Assembly: GCA_963757265.1 (NCBI GenBank)
Contig: CAVWRA010000010.1
Location: 365,805 to 429,804 of the forward strand
DNA length: 64,000 bases
Source: CAIVVT01 sp963757265
GTDB taxonomy: Bacteria > Acidobacteriota > Terriglobia > Bryobacterales > Bryobacteraceae
Direction of reading: 5' to 3'
Positions 1 to 8,579 of the stretch are shown one piece after another. Made by a program: the position numbers and the translations under genes. Each line of letters starts with the position of its first letter. Position 1 is the stretch's first letter. The notes beneath the pieces are model-generated. The model worked only from the letters and a program-made list of their open reading frames with translations. It did no database searches and was not told the origin of the DNA.

Positions 1-2
1 CT

Positions 3-1139
3 TACAACAACCTGATGATCGCCCGGCAGGCCAATCCGACCAGCACCGACTTCGGCAACCAGGGGCTGCCCGGCCAGGTGAACATCCCATTCATCCAATT
101 GGCTTATGGTCGGACCAGCTCCCAGAATTTCGTCAACCGCCTCCTGACCAACCAGCCGGGGCTTTACGCCAACCTCTTCTCCTATGCCCAACCGTACCTC
201 AACAACTGGATGAGCACCGGCCAGTATCCGGCCAATCTGTTCATCGAGAATCCCGCCGTTTCGAGCGGCAACAGTTGGATCGTCGGCAACTGGGGCAGTT
301 GCTACTACGACGCCCTGCAGATCGAGGTCCGGCGGCGGATGAGCAAGGGCCTGATGCTCGAGGGGAGCTACGTCTGGTCGAAGTCGCTGGTCAACGGGCC
401 GACGGCCGATTCCAGCCTTTATTTCCCATCGCCGACCACGCTGCGCAATATCCATCTGGACAAGCAGCCCACGCCGTTCGACATCCCGCAGGCGCTCAAG
501 CTGAACGTGATCTACGAGCTGCCGTTCGGCCCGGAGCGTCCCTTCCTGGCCAAGGCCCATCCGGTGGTGCGCAGGATCGTGGAAGGCTGGCAGATCGCCG
601 CAGTCGACCGCAACCAGTCCGGCACGCCCTCCCAACTGCTCTCGGGCCTCGACGGAATCAACCAGAACGACCCTGGCGTCGTGCTGCACAACATGACAGC
701 CTCGCAACCGCAAAGCATGATGGGGATCGTCAAGACCACGGGTTCCAATGGCACCGGGCTGGTCTCCTATCTCCCCCAGTCACTGATCGACAACAGCGTG
801 GCCGCATTCCAAACCGGCGGCCAGCCCCTGAATCCCAACGCGCCCTACATCGGGCCGCAACTGACCGCCGGCCAGCTCGGCTACGAGGTCTTTCTGTGGG
901 GCCCGTGGCAGAACCATCTCGACCTGAACCTCACCCGGACCACGACCATCAAGGAGCGCTACAAGGTCGAATTCACGGCCCAATTCCTCAACGTGCTCAA
1001 CATCACCAACTTCCAACTTTCCAATACGACCCTGATCGACGCCAACTTCGGCCAGACCACTTCCGCCTACCAGGACCTCTCCAACGCGCAGGACCCTGGC
1101 GCGCGCATGATCGAGTTCCGTCTGCGGGTCAACTTCTGA
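3..1139 (+). CDS. TonB-dependent receptor, C-terminal part (5' end outside window)
   Basis: C-terminal ~378 codons of an outer-membrane receptor of the large acidobacterial type that carries an N-terminal carboxypeptidase-regulatory-like domain. The frame is open from base 3, so signal peptide, beta-sandwich and plug lie outside the window. What is visible is beta-barrel sequence with alternating aromatic residues and a terminal phenylalanine (EFRLRVNF). It matches the tail of the complete receptor at 45095-48703: both contain a YELPFG motif and both end in EF-x-LR-x-x-F. The role inferred from the family is TonB-driven uptake of a large substrate, probably a glycan fragment; the substrate cannot be read from the sequence. 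It is followed by 575 noncoding bases made largely of two repeat elements. Confidence 0.85.
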   Translation, partial: YNNLMIARQANPTSTDFGNQGLPGQVNIPFIQLAYGRTSSQNFVNRLLTNQPGLYANLFSYAQPYLNNWMSTGQYPANLFIENPAVSSGNSWIVGNWGSCYYDALQIEVRRRMSKGLMLEGSYVWSKSLVNGPTADSSLYFPSPTTLRNIHLDKQPTPFDIPQALKLNVIYELPFGPERPFLAKAHPVVRRIVEGWQIAAVDRNQSGTPSQLLSGLDGINQNDPGVVLHNMTASQPQSMMGIVKTTGSNGTGLVSYLPQSLIDNSVAAFQTGGQPLNPNAPYIGPQLTAGQLGYEVFLWGPWQNHLDLNLTRTTTIKERYKVEFTAQFLNVLNITNFQLSNTTLIDANFGQTTSAYQDLSNAQDPGARMIEFRLRVNF

Positions 1140-1216
1140 GCCGCGCGGGCGGCGGGAGTGCGATTGGTGGAGCCTGGGAGGGGCGTTCGCGCGGAATTGG
1201 AGGAACAAAGCCAAGC

Positions 1217-1427
1217 GCGACACTTATGTCGCAAAGTGTCGCATTTCGTCATACGGCGTGTGACGGCAGATGATCCGGGAAAGATCGGGTTGGGAGGCGA
1301 GAAAGGATAGGTAAGAATCGTTGAATCAGATTGATACATGGAAGAAGGCGGTTCCGATTGGATGGTGAGCCGGGTGAGTAAGTATGACAATTCGACAGGA
1401 TGTGGTGTCGTGTCGAAATGTCGAATT
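1217..1427. mobile_element. MITE-like element 1 with TGTCG-rich inverted ends
   Basis: A 211-bp noncoding stretch with several TGTCG words at each end. The left end carries TGTCGCATTTCGTCATAC; the right end, read inward on the other strand, carries TGTCGAATTGTCATAC. A second copy in inverted orientation lies at 18795-19022, and the two share CGACATTTCGACACGACACC exactly. Repeated TGTC-type sites at both ends resemble transposase-binding arrays of Mu/Tn7/Tn5053-type transposons. No transposase is encoded, so a non-autonomous element is inferred. A shared operator array is the alternative. Confidence 0.45.
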
Positions 1428-1564
1428 GGCGGGTTCGCAGGGCTGGGGTGAGCGGTCGAGGCGGTGGCCGGAGGGGACACTCTGCGCGTGCCACGGCGGC
1501 ACGCTTGGGTTCCCTCGGCGCGACGTTCAGAGGCTGTCGATCAAGCGCCGCGGGCCTTGGTGTC

Positions 1565-1718
1565 CCCATCCGGGAGCGGCCTCATTGCGCAACGTAGCCC
1601 CAAGTACGCCTGCGGGCGGCTACGGCGAGCGCGCCTTGTGGCGTCTGTTGATGTCAGGGTTTGATGTTGGGACCCTCTCATCGCGCCTCGCTGCGATCGT
1701 GGTGCAACATCCGGGCTA
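1565..1718 (-). repeat. Hairpin repeat family, copy A (partly truncated)
   Basis: On the minus strand it starts with the terminal word AGCCCGGATGTTGCACC and then follows the copy at 56376-56584 closely (CGCAGCGAGGCGCGATGAGAG, then the GCCGCCCGCAGGCGTACTTGG segment). The distal third is diverged and its second terminal repeat is not recognisable. The TAG stop of the flanking M55 peptidase gene lies at the very edge of this element. Confidence 0.6.
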
Positions 1719-2558
1719 GAACAGCGAGTAGCGGGTCCACGCTTCCAGAAAATCCTTGCCGTGGTAGCGGATCGTACGGTCGTCCACCACCTCCGCGCCG
1801 GGCCGCAATCCGGCGTCGATGGGCAGTGAATTGCGGGTCGTGTACTCGATTTCCACCGTCACCGGCCCGGCGATGCGATACGGCTGGATGGCGCCGATTT
1901 TGGCCATCGCCCGTCGCGCCTGCCCGCGTGTCCGCTCGCGCGCCGCTTCGGCCGACAGGGAGAGGCAGGCGTATCTTCCCAGCCCCTCCTTGACCGCCAC
2001 CGTCTCCGCCTGGGGCACAATCGCGTGCAGCTCGTCCACCGCCGCCACGTCGCCCGAGAGGAACACCACCGGCGTGTCGAAGGCCCCCGCCAGCGCCGCC
2101 CGCGTTTCGATCTCGCCCATCGCCTTCCCGTTGACGCGCATCGTCTGTATGCCCAGCGAGCTGTAGCTGTGGGCCATCACGCCGCCCCGCACGTTGGCCT
2201 GCGGATGTTGTCCCACGAAGGCCACGGCACTGTAACGCCGTTCCAGCGTCATCGTCGCCCCCAGCCCGCCGATCAGCAGCCGGGCGCGGGGATGAATCGT
2301 CAGCGCCGACAGCGTCTGGCTGCCGTCATGGCCGTCCCACACGATCACTTCATCGGCCCCGCCATCGAGGAACCCTTGCACGGCGGCGTTCACTTCGCCG
2401 GTCAGCAGTTGCCGCAGTTCGGCGTCGTGGGGTTCGGTCAAATCCTGGCGGCAGACCCCGGCGATGCCCTCCGCGTCGGTAATCACGAAGACACTCTTCC
2501 TGGCCTGCGGCCACAGCGGAAGCGTAGTCAGAAGAGCCAGCGGGAGGAGGCGTCGCAT
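1716..2558 (-). CDS. M55 family D-aminopeptidase (DppA-like), secreted
   Basis: 280 residues. Residues 1 to ~18 form a signal peptide (MRRLLPLALLTTLPLWPQA). Then follow M55 family sequences: VFVITDAEGIAGV near the N-terminus, VIVWDGHDG, GGVMAHSY and VFLSGDVAAVDE. M55 enzymes are zinc D-aminopeptidases that trim D-amino-acid peptides, so a role in recycling or scavenging of cell-wall peptides is likely. A longer in-frame extension upstream exists, but this ATG is placed directly before the signal peptide and is preferred; no clear Shine-Dalgarno precedes it. The stop codon coincides with the end of repeat copy A, so the extreme C-terminus may have been set by that element. Confidence 0.85.
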   Translation of the reverse strand: MRRLLPLALLTTLPLWPQARKSVFVITDAEGIAGVCRQDLTEPHDAELRQLLTGEVNAAVQGFLDGGADEVIVWDGHDGSQTLSALTIHPRARLLIGGLGATMTLERRYSAVAFVGQHPQANVRGGVMAHSYSSLGIQTMRVNGKAMGEIETRAALAGAFDTPVVFLSGDVAAVDELHAIVPQAETVAVKEGLGRYACLSLSAEAARERTRGQARRAMAKIGAIQPYRIAGPVTVEIEYTTRNSLPIDAGLRPGAEVVDDRTIRYHGKDFLEAWTRYSLF

Positions 2559-2599
2559 GTCGAGTAGTATACGCCGCGGCAATCCGCCCGGCCCGTGGT

Positions 2600-2758
2600 G
2601 ATGTGCGGATTCCGCCCGCTGACAGGCGCGATGCCGCCTCCGGCAACCCCAGGCAGTATTGGAAGCTCCCCAGCGGCGGCCACATCGCCGCACACAAAGT
2701 CGCGCGCCGGGAGCACGAGCGCCGGGTGAGCGAATTCTTCGCGCAGAACCTGTTCTGA
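2600..2758 (+). pseudogene. Possible remnant of an alpha/beta-hydrolase C-terminus
   Basis: A start-less open stretch ends at TGA 2756-2758. It contains QYWKLPSGGHIAA and then a charged helix ending in EFFAQNLF. The GGHxAA pattern followed by a helix resembles the catalytic-histidine region of epoxide-hydrolase-like alpha/beta hydrolases. Nothing else of such a gene is present, and upstream it overlaps the start of the divergent M55 gene. Weak call, made on motif resemblance only. Confidence 0.25.
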
Positions 2759-2814
2759 GAACGCGCTCTCGCTTCTTTACTGATTCACCCGCCAATCCAG
2801 CGGCAGGCCCGGTT

Positions 2815-3066
2815 TCAGCCTCTCCGCGCGATGGCGTGATAGACCACCAGCACAACCACCGATCCGATCGCCGCCACCAACAGACTGTAGAAGTTCAGTC
2901 CGCTGACGCCCGAGGCTCCAAACACTCGGAACAGCCAGCCGCCGACAAAGGCGCCGACCACACCCAGCACGATGTCGCGCAGGATGCCCTGCCCGCTGCT
3001 GTTGACGATCTTGCTGCCAATATAGCCCGCAATCAGGCCCAGAACCAGCCACGCTAGGAACGACAT
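2815..3066 (-). CDS. GlsB/YeaQ/YmgE (transglycosylase-associated) membrane protein
   Basis: 83 residues with three hydrophobic segments (about 3-20, 28-48 and 57-79). It contains the family's Gly-rich pattern, including GLIAGYIGSKIV and DIVLGVVGAFVGGWLF. These small inner-membrane proteins are common, often stress-induced, and have no established biochemical function. The ATG is preceded by GAGAGGAGA at good spacing, which fixes the start. Length is normal for the family. Confidence 0.85.
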   Translation of the reverse strand: MSFLAWLVLGLIAGYIGSKIVNSSGQGILRDIVLGVVGAFVGGWLFRVFGASGVSGLNFYSLLVAAIGSVVVLVVYHAIARRG

Positions 3067-3193
3067 AGTGTCTCCTCTCCATCTCGTCAGTCGACGCTGA
3101 GCACCGCCTTCACCAGAGTGTACGACTGAACGTCTAAGCGATCCACCTTATTCCGCACCCGCATCCCGCGCCACGCTCGCCGCGCGGTGTGGG

Positions 3194-4054
3194 ATGATGC
3201 TACCGATGCCGCAGCGAGTCCTGATCCTCGGCGCCCAGGGGATGCTGGGTACGCAACTGGCGCGGCTCTACCCGCAGGCCCTGGCCTGGGACAAGGGCGA
3301 TGTGGACGTGCTGGACGCCAAGCGCTTCGAGACCCGGTTTCGGGCCGCCGCAGCGGACCTCGACGCAGTGGTGAACTGCGTCGCTTACAACGACGTGGAC
3401 GGCGCCGAGGATAATCCCGGGTTGGCCTTCGAGCTTAACGGCGCCTTCCCCGGACGGCTGGCCGCGCTGTGCCGCGAGCTGCGCCGGACTGTGGTGCACT
3501 ACAGCACCAACTACGTTTTCGACGGCAAGAAGGGCGAGTACTTTGAAACCGACCCGCCCAGCCCGTTGTCGGTCTACGCCCGCTCCAAGCTGCGTGGCGA
3601 ACGCACCGTGGCCGCCGCGACCGACGATTTCTACCTGGTGCGCACCGCTGTCATGTTCGGTCCCCGGGGCTGCAGCGAGGATTCCAAGCGCAGCTTTGTC
3701 GAGTTGATGATGGACCTGGCCACCGAGCGCGACACCATTCAGGCCGTCAGCGACGAAATCAACAGCGTCACCTACGCCCCCGACCTGGCGCAAGCGACTT
3801 CAGCGCTGCTCGAATCGAAGGCCCCGTACGGCGTGTATCACCTCACCAACTCCGGCGCGGCCAGTTGGTATGAGCTGGCGCGCGCCATCTTCGAGCTCAC
3901 ACCCCGCAAACCGCAACTGATCGCGGTGCCCGCAGCGGCGTTCCCCCGCCAGGCGCAGCGCCCCGCCAAGGCGGTTCTCCTGAACACCAAGACCGACCCG
4001 TTGCGGCCTTGGCAAGAGGCCCTGCGCGAGTTCGCCGCCGGTCGTCCGGCCTGA
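3194..4054 (+). CDS. rfbD: dTDP-4-dehydrorhamnose reductase family protein
   Basis: 286 residues, NAD(P)-binding Rossmann fold of the extended SDR type. The N-terminal nucleotide motif is GAQGMLG, the catalytic Tyr-Lys pair appears as YARSK, and STNYVFDG and the NSVTYAPDLA region are typical of RmlD/RfbD. The enzyme would reduce dTDP-4-keto-L-rhamnose to dTDP-L-rhamnose for surface polysaccharide. No rmlA, B or C gene is adjacent, so the exact substrate is not certain. ATG at 3206 (MPQRV) is an alternative start. The last ~50 bases are repeated almost exactly at 6530-6610, after the next two genes. Confidence 0.82.
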   Translation: MMLPMPQRVLILGAQGMLGTQLARLYPQALAWDKGDVDVLDAKRFETRFRAAAADLDAVVNCVAYNDVDGAEDNPGLAFELNGAFPGRLAALCRELRRTVVHYSTNYVFDGKKGEYFETDPPSPLSVYARSKLRGERTVAAATDDFYLVRTAVMFGPRGCSEDSKRSFVELMMDLATERDTIQAVSDEINSVTYAPDLAQATSALLESKAPYGVYHLTNSGAASWYELARAIFELTPRKPQLIAVPAAAFPRQAQRPAKAVLLNTKTDPLRPWQEALREFAAGRPA

Positions 4055-4309
4055 CCCGATTTCGGCGGCAGCGGTCGGCGCGTGGGAGAAGCGCGCAGGA
4101 TACGCTGAAAGCACGGGCCTTCCAGGTTCGAGCCGCCTACGGCGGGCGAAATGTGAGTCCGATGGATTAAAACACCGGCGCCAAGAGGGAAATATGCCTC
4201 GCGCAGGATGAAAAGTTGACGGCTGAGTGTAGACTGGTCGAGGTTTGAGGACCAAGATCGGGATTTCGGATACTCGCATCAGACCAGGAAGCCGGAACGG
4301 AGGCTCTAA

Positions 4310-5623
4310 ATGACTGTGCAATCCATGTCCGCTACGTCGGCTTCGCCGGGACCTGCCTTGAAGCGCCTGTCAGCGCTCCGCGAGCCCATCCGGATCGCCC
4401 TCATCGGCATGGGCGCCATGGGCAAAGGTCTGCTCTACCAGTGCCGCATTACTCCGGGCATGCAATGCGTGGCGATGGCCGACATCGCACCGCAACGGGC
4501 CATCCAATGCGCCGAGATGTTCCATCTCCCTTACAAGCTGGCTCGCACGGCCGGCGAAGTGAGCGACGCGATTCGCGGCGGTTGCACGGCCATTTGTGAA
4601 GACGGCGATCTGGTGGCGGGTTGCGTAAACGCAACTCTCCTGGTCGAGTCCTCCAGTGCCATCGCCGCGGGCGGCCGATACGCCGTTACGGCGCTCCAGG
4701 CGGGAAAGCACGTCGTGATGATGAACTCGGAAGCTGACCTGATCTTCGGTCCCTACCTCATGCAACTGGCCCACCAGCGCGGCCTCGTTTATTCCAGTTG
4801 CGATGGCGACCAGCACGGAGTCATACGCCGGCTGGTGGATCAGATCCGGCTGTGGGGATTCGACCTTGTCATGGCCGGAAACATCAAGGGCTTCCTCGAC
4901 CGCTATTCCAACCCCACCAAGATCATTCCCGAGGCCGACGCCCGCAATCTCGATTACAAGATGGCGACGGCGTACACCGACGGAACAAAGTTGTGCATCG
5001 AAATGGCGCTGGTGGCCAATGCCTTGGGTTTGCGGACGCGCCGGCCGGGCATGTCCGGACCTCCGGCCAAGCATGTCAACGAGGTTTTCCGGCTGTTCGA
5101 TTTTGAGTCTCTGTGGGCCGAGCGGGAACCTTGCGTGGACTACATCCTCGGCGCCGAGCCAGGGGGCGGCGTGTTCGCCATTGGAGCCTGTGAAGACCCC
5201 TACCAGCGCTCGATGATGGCTTACTACAAAATGGGCCCCGGCCCGTTCTATTTGTTTTACCGGCCATACCATCTGTGCCACGTGGAGGCGATGGAGTGCA
5301 TCGCCGATGCGCAGCTCGACGGGCGCTCCCTGCTCGAGCCGGCGTACGGCTTCCGGACCAACGTGTTCGCCTATGCCAAGCGCGATCTGAAAGCCGGCGA
5401 GACGATCGACGGCATCGGCGGCTACGCGTGTTATGGCCAGATCGAGAACTGCGAAAACGGCAGCCATCCGGGTCTTCCGATTTGTCTCGCCGAGAATCTG
5501 GTGCTGCGGCGCGACCTCCCGCGAGACTCCGCCATCCTGTTGAGCGACGTAGAGGCTCCCCTGGACCGGTCCGATTTCGAGTTGTATGGACGCGCGCTGG
5601 CGGCAGCGCTACGGGCGTCATGA
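4310..5623 (+). CDS. NAD(P)-dependent homoserine dehydrogenase-like oxidoreductase with C-terminal SAF domain
   Basis: 437 residues. After a ~28-residue leader comes a Rossmann motif, IALIGMGAMGKGL, then a catalytic-domain-like middle (NIKGFLDRYSNPT, DGTKLCIEMALVANALG). The last ~90 residues (FAYAKRDLKAGETIDGIGG onward) look like a SAF domain, as in the COG4091 predicted homoserine dehydrogenases. Such proteins often sit in polysaccharide or sugar-acid gene clusters; the reaction is unproven. The stop overlaps the next start by four bases (ATGA), so the two genes are translationally coupled. The pair lies between rfbD and a duplicated rfbD 3' end. Confidence 0.75.
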   Translation: MTVQSMSATSASPGPALKRLSALREPIRIALIGMGAMGKGLLYQCRITPGMQCVAMADIAPQRAIQCAEMFHLPYKLARTAGEVSDAIRGGCTAICEDGDLVAGCVNATLLVESSSAIAAGGRYAVTALQAGKHVVMMNSEADLIFGPYLMQLAHQRGLVYSSCDGDQHGVIRRLVDQIRLWGFDLVMAGNIKGFLDRYSNPTKIIPEADARNLDYKMATAYTDGTKLCIEMALVANALGLRTRRPGMSGPPAKHVNEVFRLFDFESLWAEREPCVDYILGAEPGGGVFAIGACEDPYQRSMMAYYKMGPGPFYLFYRPYHLCHVEAMECIADAQLDGRSLLEPAYGFRTNVFAYAKRDLKAGETIDGIGGYACYGQIENCENGSHPGLPICLAENLVLRRDLPRDSAILLSDVEAPLDRSDFELYGRALAAALRAS

Positions 5624-6525
5624 AACTCGGAATCGTGGTCGTGTACCTGGTTGCCGAGGACGATGAGCGGCTGCTGGATATTCATCTCCGGAAAATCGAG
5701 AACAACACCGCCGTGCCGTATCGCATCTACGCCGCCGCAAACCGTCTGCTGCCGCGCTTTCGGGACCGGCTCGCGCGGCTGCCCTACGTGACCATCTGCC
5801 CCATTCCAGAAGTCCCTCCCGGGGCCTCCGAGCACCCGTATTACCTGGACCGGCTGGTCAACGCCGCGGTGCGGGACGGGGCCACTCACATTTGCACCTT
5901 GCACGTCGATTCTTTTCCGGTCCGGGCGGGGTGGGCCGAGGAATTGGCGGCCCAGCTCCACGGGCGATGCGTACTGGCTGCCATCCAACGGGACAAACTG
6001 ACCGACCGCAAGCCAGTCACCGAGTGCATGTTCTTCACGCGCGAGTTCTACCTTGCGCACCGCCCCACCTTTCGGATGCCGGAGCACCTGCTCGCGTCGG
6101 CCGAATACCAGCGCTACTCGCTCGCCTGCCCACACTGCCCGGATTCCGGAGTGGGTTACGGCTTCGCAATCTGGGTCGCGCAACTGGAGTGGTTCCCCTT
6201 GCTGCGCGTGGACCGCGACAGGAATCGCTACTATTCCGGCGGGCTGTACGGGGATCTGATCTTCCACCTGGGGGGCGCCGTGATGCACGGCGCCGGCCCG
6301 CACGCTACGTCCGCGGCCCAGGTGCGCGCGGCAAAGCTTATGAGCCGATTGCGCTCCATGGCCGTGGTACTCCTCCCGTGGCAACTCAGGCGGCGCTTCC
6401 TGGATATCTTCGGACTGAGCCGGTGGGTCCACGAGAACTTTACGACGCCTGCTCTTGAAGCCAACAAGGCAGCACTGCTGGCCGACCCGGACCGATTTCT
6501 GCGCGAAATTCAAAACCAGCACTGA
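5620..6525 (+). CDS. Glycosyltransferase-like protein of unknown specificity
   Basis: 301 residues. The start overlaps the stop of the upstream oxidoreductase (ATGA), which decides the start codon. The sequence suggests a GT-A-like nucleotide-sugar fold: an opening strand GIVVVYLVAEDD, a mid-region THICTLHVDSFPV where an acidic pair could take the DXD position, and a downstream CPHCPDSGVGYGF segment. A basic, hydrophobic C-terminal part (about 225-270) could associate with the membrane. Coupling with a Rossmann dehydrogenase and with rfbD suggests modification of a surface sugar. I do not recognise a specific family, so this call rests on general resemblance. Confidence 0.5.
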   Translation: MKLGIVVVYLVAEDDERLLDIHLRKIENNTAVPYRIYAAANRLLPRFRDRLARLPYVTICPIPEVPPGASEHPYYLDRLVNAAVRDGATHICTLHVDSFPVRAGWAEELAAQLHGRCVLAAIQRDKLTDRKPVTECMFFTREFYLAHRPTFRMPEHLLASAEYQRYSLACPHCPDSGVGYGFAIWVAQLEWFPLLRVDRDRNRYYSGGLYGDLIFHLGGAVMHGAGPHATSAAQVRAAKLMSRLRSMAVVLLPWQLRRRFLDIFGLSRWVHENFTTPALEANKAALLADPDRFLREIQNQH

Positions 6526-6529
6526 CTGA

Positions 6530-6610
6530 ATCCTGGTCGAACGCAAAACCGACCCGTTGCGCTCCTGGCAAGAGGCCCTGCGCGAGTTCGCCGCCGGCCA
6601 CCTGGTCTGA
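6530..6610 (+). pseudogene. Duplicated 3' end of rfbD
   Basis: 27 codons directly after the preceding stop encode KTDPLRSWQEALREFAAG. The end of rfbD (3986-4054) encodes KTDPLRPWQEALREFAAG, with only about four base differences over ~53 bases. Similarity stops just past the TGA on the right and at the glycosyltransferase-like stop on the left. It is an orphan tail of a second rfbD copy. Confidence 0.75.
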
Positions 6611-6697
6611 CCCGATGGCCCCTGTCGAGGCCCTCCAAAGCCCGGGAGAATGCCTTCGAGTGAGGCCATCCTGAAAACGGAATCAGCAGGCTGCGGT

Positions 6698-6880
6698 TAA
6701 CCCGCATTTCTCACACACTTCGTGGGCGAAAGGCGTGAGAGGCGTGTGGCTACGAGGAGTGCGACGGAAGCCGCGCGGAGGCGTACTCGGGCAGTACGTC
6801 GAGCACGGCGACCGAGAGCGACGAAGTAGACATGCGCCTATCGCGCGTTGCAGCCGAAGGCGTGTGAGAAATGCAGGTTA
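6698..6880. repeat. Hairpin repeat family, copy D (variant ends)
   Basis: A 183-bp element bounded by TAACCCGCATTTCTCACAC and its inverted copy with one mismatch. The interior keeps family words: GGCGTACT, TACGTCGAG, GACGAAGTAGA and CCTATCGCGCG. The terminal words differ from those of copies B and C, so this is a sister subfamily. It can form a long imperfect stem. Confidence 0.6.
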
Positions 6881-7042
6881 GGGTGCCTCAGCTTGAGGCG
6901 TCGGCCTCGCCTTCCCGCTGCCCACGTTAACGCTTGCGGCGCCCTGCCGCAGGCGACATCCGGCTGCAACGCCCAGCGCCCATTCCTCATAATCCTGTCG
7001 AGAATTGCTGTCGGCCGACGATAAGCCAAGAGGAGGGGCCAG

Positions 7043-8296
7043 ATGCCTGAAACCGAACTCAAACTGCTGATTGTGGACAACGCCGACGATGGCCGCACCG
7101 TGCGCGAGATGATCGAATCCACAGCCGGTCCGCGCTTCAATATCGAGACCGCGGAGAATCTGGTCTCGGCCCTGAATGTGCTGGCGCGCCATAGCTTCGA
7201 CGTGGTGCTGATGGAACTGGAGCTGACCGATTCCCATGGTTTGGCGACCTTCGAGACCATCCAGCGCCACTCGCGCGGCGTGCCGATCGTAATCCACACC
7301 GGGATGGCCAACGAGATCCAGGCCCTGACGGCGGTGGAGCGCGGCGCCCAGGATTACCTCATGAAAGGCAAACCGAGCTGCCAGGCGCTGGTGCGCGTGC
7401 TGCAATACTCGGTGGCGCGCGGCCACCGCGTGGCGGAGTTCGGAAAGGCGGACAACGTCGAAGCCAAAGCCATCGGCTTCCTGGCCGCCAAGGGCGGGGT
7501 GGGCTCGACCACGCTGGCGTCCCATTTCAGTGTTGAACTGGCGCGCCAGAGCGGCGCCAAGGTGCTGCTGATCGACCTCGACCTCAGCGCCCGTTCGGCG
7601 TCCTTCCTGTTCAAGACCGACTCGCGCTATTCGGTGATGGACGCGGCCACCAACCTGCACCGGCTGGACGCCGATTTCTGGGGCCGTATCGTGGCCCACA
7701 CGCGCTACGGCCCGGACCTGTTGCAGGGGCCCGGCGCCGTCGGCCCCGCCGACCCGCTCAGCGGCGAACGCGTGCGCCACGTGCTGCGTTTCGCACGGGC
7801 GCTGTATTCCTTCATCGTCGTCAACCTGGGCCGCGCCGGCCCACTATGCTTCCGGCTGCTGGAGGAGATCGGCGAAATCTACCTGGTCACCACCAGCGGC
7901 ATGCTGGAGATGTACGAAACCAGCCGCATTCTGCAGCGCCTGGCGAGCCTCGGTTTCACCCAGAACAAGGTTCGGCTGCTCCTCAACAAGGTCAGCGGCC
8001 CGTCCTTTGTGACCAAGTCGGCGATCGAGAAAGCGCTGGGCCGGCCGGCCTGTTGGACTCTGCCCGATTACTCCAGCGAACTCGATACCGCCTACACCAG
8101 TGGGAATTTCTTCTCCCAGGCGCCGACCCTGCGCCGTCAATGTGAGTTGCTGGTGAGGCGAGCGCTGGGCGCGGAGGAAAACGCCCCTGTGACCCAGCCG
8201 CCCGTCTGGTCGTCGGCCATGGAAAGCCTCCAGCGCCTGTTTACGGCTGTCGTGGGAGGCAGCCGGGAAAGCGTCAAGAGCGCGAGTGGCCGTTGA
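7043..8296 (+). CDS. Atypical receiver domain + CpaE/TadZ-like MinD-family ATPase
   Basis: 417 residues. Residues 1-~125 form a CheY-like receiver in which the phospho-acceptor aspartate is replaced by Glu58 (LMELELTDSHG); the switch Thr (IHTG) and Lys (YLMKGK) remain. Residues ~145-390 form a SIMIBI ATPase with deviant Walker A KGGVGSTT and the LLIDLDL strand. The order matches CpaE/TadZ proteins, which localise pilus or secretion machinery to the pole and usually have pseudo-receivers. No tad, flp or cpa pilus gene is nearby. A paralogue with the same architecture and the same Asp-to-Glu change lies at 31135-32280. Confidence 0.82.
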   Translation: MPETELKLLIVDNADDGRTVREMIESTAGPRFNIETAENLVSALNVLARHSFDVVLMELELTDSHGLATFETIQRHSRGVPIVIHTGMANEIQALTAVERGAQDYLMKGKPSCQALVRVLQYSVARGHRVAEFGKADNVEAKAIGFLAAKGGVGSTTLASHFSVELARQSGAKVLLIDLDLSARSASFLFKTDSRYSVMDAATNLHRLDADFWGRIVAHTRYGPDLLQGPGAVGPADPLSGERVRHVLRFARALYSFIVVNLGRAGPLCFRLLEEIGEIYLVTTSGMLEMYETSRILQRLASLGFTQNKVRLLLNKVSGPSFVTKSAIEKALGRPACWTLPDYSSELDTAYTSGNFFSQAPTLRRQCELLVRRALGAEENAPVTQPPVWSSAMESLQRLFTAVVGGSRESVKSASGR

Positions 8297-8579
8297 AAGG
8301 TCAATCCGCGCGGCGAGTTTATTCTTGACCAATTATTAGTTAATTGCGACCTGCGAGCCCCTCGGAAAGACACCGTTCGCAAACCTCGCGACCGTCACCG
8401 GCCATGCGCCCGGCGGCCGGCCGCGACGCCGGCTGGCGCCACCCCACAGCGCCTTAAACACTACTGTCGCCCGGCAGTTTCGGGAGAAGATTTTCATACC
8501 TAGGCGACCTATTTCCAGACAAACTCAGTTATACTGAGCCTGCACACAGTTCGCGATTATGTTTTGAAGAGGTGTATCA
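8297..8579. other. Intergenic region upstream of the RCC1 protein gene
   Basis: 283 bases with no gene seen. Just upstream of the next start is a small inverted repeat, CTCAGT-TAT-ACTGAG (about 8524-8538), and an AGAGGTG ribosome-binding sequence. No confident promoter was recognised. Confidence 0.3.

Noticed and set aside
4370..5467. Long antisense open frame (365 codons, minus strand) opposite the oxidoreductase
   Set aside because: High-GC shadow frame; low-complexity composition without protein motifs, while the plus-strand gene has clear family motifs.
5431..6669. Long antisense open frame (412 codons, minus strand) over the glycosyltransferase-like gene
   Set aside because: Shadow of the plus-strand gene, which has an ATGA-coupled start and a coherent fold pattern.
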